Shown: positions 6,613 to 7,450 of the stretch, piece by piece
Numbering within the stretch: the first letter of the stretch is position 1
How the letters are laid out: every line of letters begins with the position of its first letter
Assembly: GCA_002367375.1 (NCBI GenBank)
Contig: DFBR01000209.1
Location: 1-7,450 of the forward strand
Origin: Erythrobacter sp. UBA3075
Lineage (GTDB): Bacteria > Pseudomonadota > Alphaproteobacteria > Sphingomonadales > Sphingomonadaceae
Direction of reading: 5' to 3'
Length of the DNA: 7,450 nucleotides
The notes under the pieces: generated by a model
Seen by the model: the letters and a program-made list of their open reading frames with translations, nothing else
What the model was told of the DNA's origin: nothing
Databases searched by the model: none
Program-made: the position numbers and the translations under genes

Positions 6613-6619
6613 TTGACAA
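6592..6619 (-). promoter_or_regulatory. Candidate promoter of the ScfR/RamB-type regulator gene
   Basis: On the minus strand TTGTCA (6619-6614) and TATGTA (6597-6592) are spaced by 16 nt, about 50 nt upstream of the regulator start codon. The right arm of the inverted repeat lies in the spacer and the left arm falls just past the -10, which would permit autorepression. On the plus strand TTGACA (6613-6618) could be an aceA -35, but no good -10 follows. TTTACA-N17-TGTAAA (6582-6610) is another plus-strand possibility. Confidence 0.45.
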
Positions 6620-6702
6620 TATGACATCGTGATGGACGACATGACTGATTCAGAAAGGCAAAAGAGCTTCCAGAACACGAATCTTACTCGACTGGAGCCG
6701 AC

Positions 6703-7450
6703 ATGACCTATTTCGCTGAAATTCACCGCCAGACCGGGATCAAGCACAGCGATGGTGCGACCTGGCAGGGTATCGACCCCGAATTCGCTGCCCGCTTGCG
6801 CTTGCAGAACCGCTTCCAGAGCGGTCTCGACATTGCCCGCTACACTGCAAAGATCATGCGCGAGGACATGGCTGCCTATGACAACAACCCGGCCGCCTAC
6901 ACCCAATCACTCGGCTGCTGGCACGGGTTTATCGGCCAGCAGAAGATGATCAGCATCAAGAAGCATTTCGGTACCACCAAGGGGCGCTACCTCTATCTGT
7001 CGGGCTGGATGATCGCCGCGCTGCGGAGCGAATTTGGCCCACTTCCGGATCAGTCCATGCACGAAAAGACCAGCGTTCCGGCATTGATCGAAGAGCTTTA
7101 CACTTTCCTGCGCCAAGCCGATGCGCGCGAACTGGGCGGCCTGTTCCGCGAGCTTGATGCCGCTCGTGAGGCCGGTGACGAAACCGCCGCCGCTACGGCG
7201 CAGCAGGCAATCGATGGCCATCAAACACATGTCGTGCCGATTATCGCCGATATCGATGCAGGCTTCGGCAATGCCGAGGCAACCTATCTGCTTGCCAAGA
7301 AGATGATCGAAGCGGGCGCCTGCGCGCTCCAGATCGAAAATCAGGTATCGGATGAGAAGCAGTGCGGCCATCAGGACGGCAAGGTTACCGTGCCGCATGA
7401 GGACTTCCTGCAGAAGATCCGCGCGATCCGTTATGCCTTCCTTGAGCTGG
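6703..7450 (+). CDS. aceA: Isocitrate lyase, partial: N-terminal 249 residues
   Basis: Cleaves isocitrate to glyoxylate and succinate, the first step of the glyoxylate bypass used for growth on acetate and fatty acids. The right edge cuts the gene; no stop is reached. From ATG 6703 (TGGAG 5 nt upstream) 249 residues are visible. The catalytic loop is present as DEKQCGHQDGKV with Cys221 (K219-Q220-C221-G222-H223), along with the substrate/metal-site region PIIADIDAGFGNAEAT and QIENQVSDEKQ. The KQCGH signature and the insert before it match the longer isocitrate lyases of about 530 residues (Pseudomonas-type) rather than the 434-residue E. coli form. It is divergent from the ScfR/RamB-type regulator, its likely controller. 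Confidence 0.96.
   Translation, partial: MTYFAEIHRQTGIKHSDGATWQGIDPEFAARLRLQNRFQSGLDIARYTAKIMREDMAAYDNNPAAYTQSLGCWHGFIGQQKMISIKKHFGTTKGRYLYLSGWMIAALRSEFGPLPDQSMHEKTSVPALIEELYTFLRQADARELGGLFRELDAAREAGDETAAATAQQAIDGHQTHVVPIIADIDAGFGNAEATYLLAKKMIEAGACALQIENQVSDEKQCGHQDGKVTVPHEDFLQKIRAIRYAFLEL

Overview
The window looks like chromosomal DNA from an alphaproteobacterium, most likely Sphingomonadales (Erythrobacter/Sphingomonas-like). Supporting signs are the high GC, the wording of the PyrH, EF-Ts and S2 proteins, a short psd coupled to pssA, a GAAC-N7-GAAC LexA operator type that is characteristic of Alphaproteobacteria, and an intergenic palindrome of the tCCTGCgaaaGCAGGa kind often seen in sphingomonad genomes. 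The genus is inferred from memory of these families, not from a search.

Left part (1-2892, minus strand): rpsB (ribosomal protein S2), tsf (EF-Ts) and pyrH (UMP kinase, cut by the left edge), in the conserved bacterial order rpsB-tsf-pyrH. The tsf-pyrH gap is unusually long at about 500 bp. It holds a strong rho-independent terminator (900-932) and a nested palindromic repeat (808-868), so pyrH is probably transcribed separately from rpsB-tsf. Hairpins lie in the rpsB leader and in the rpsB-tsf gap.

Middle (2893-3441): the rpsB upstream region carries two exact GAAC-N7-GAAC LexA boxes (3118-3132 and 3151-3165) flanking a TTGAC -35-like element on the plus strand. Downstream is a small plus-strand gene (3226-3441, 71 residues) with one membrane segment and a basic tail, unrecognised and probably SOS-induced. 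Its 3' end overlaps the 3' end of pssA on the opposite strand. This is the most promising unexplained system in the window.

Right-middle (3344-5052, minus strand): psd and pssA, overlapping by 4 bp (GTGA). PssA makes phosphatidylserine from CDP-diacylglycerol and serine, and Psd decarboxylates it to phosphatidylethanolamine.

Right part (5137-7450): an XRE-type regulator of the ScfR/RamB (short-chain fatty acyl-CoA) family on the minus strand, divergent from aceA (isocitrate lyase, cut by the right edge) on the plus strand. The 159-bp region between them carries a perfect inverted repeat (ACTTTACA/TGTAAAGT) that overlaps a likely promoter of the regulator. This pairing suggests local control of the glyoxylate bypass.
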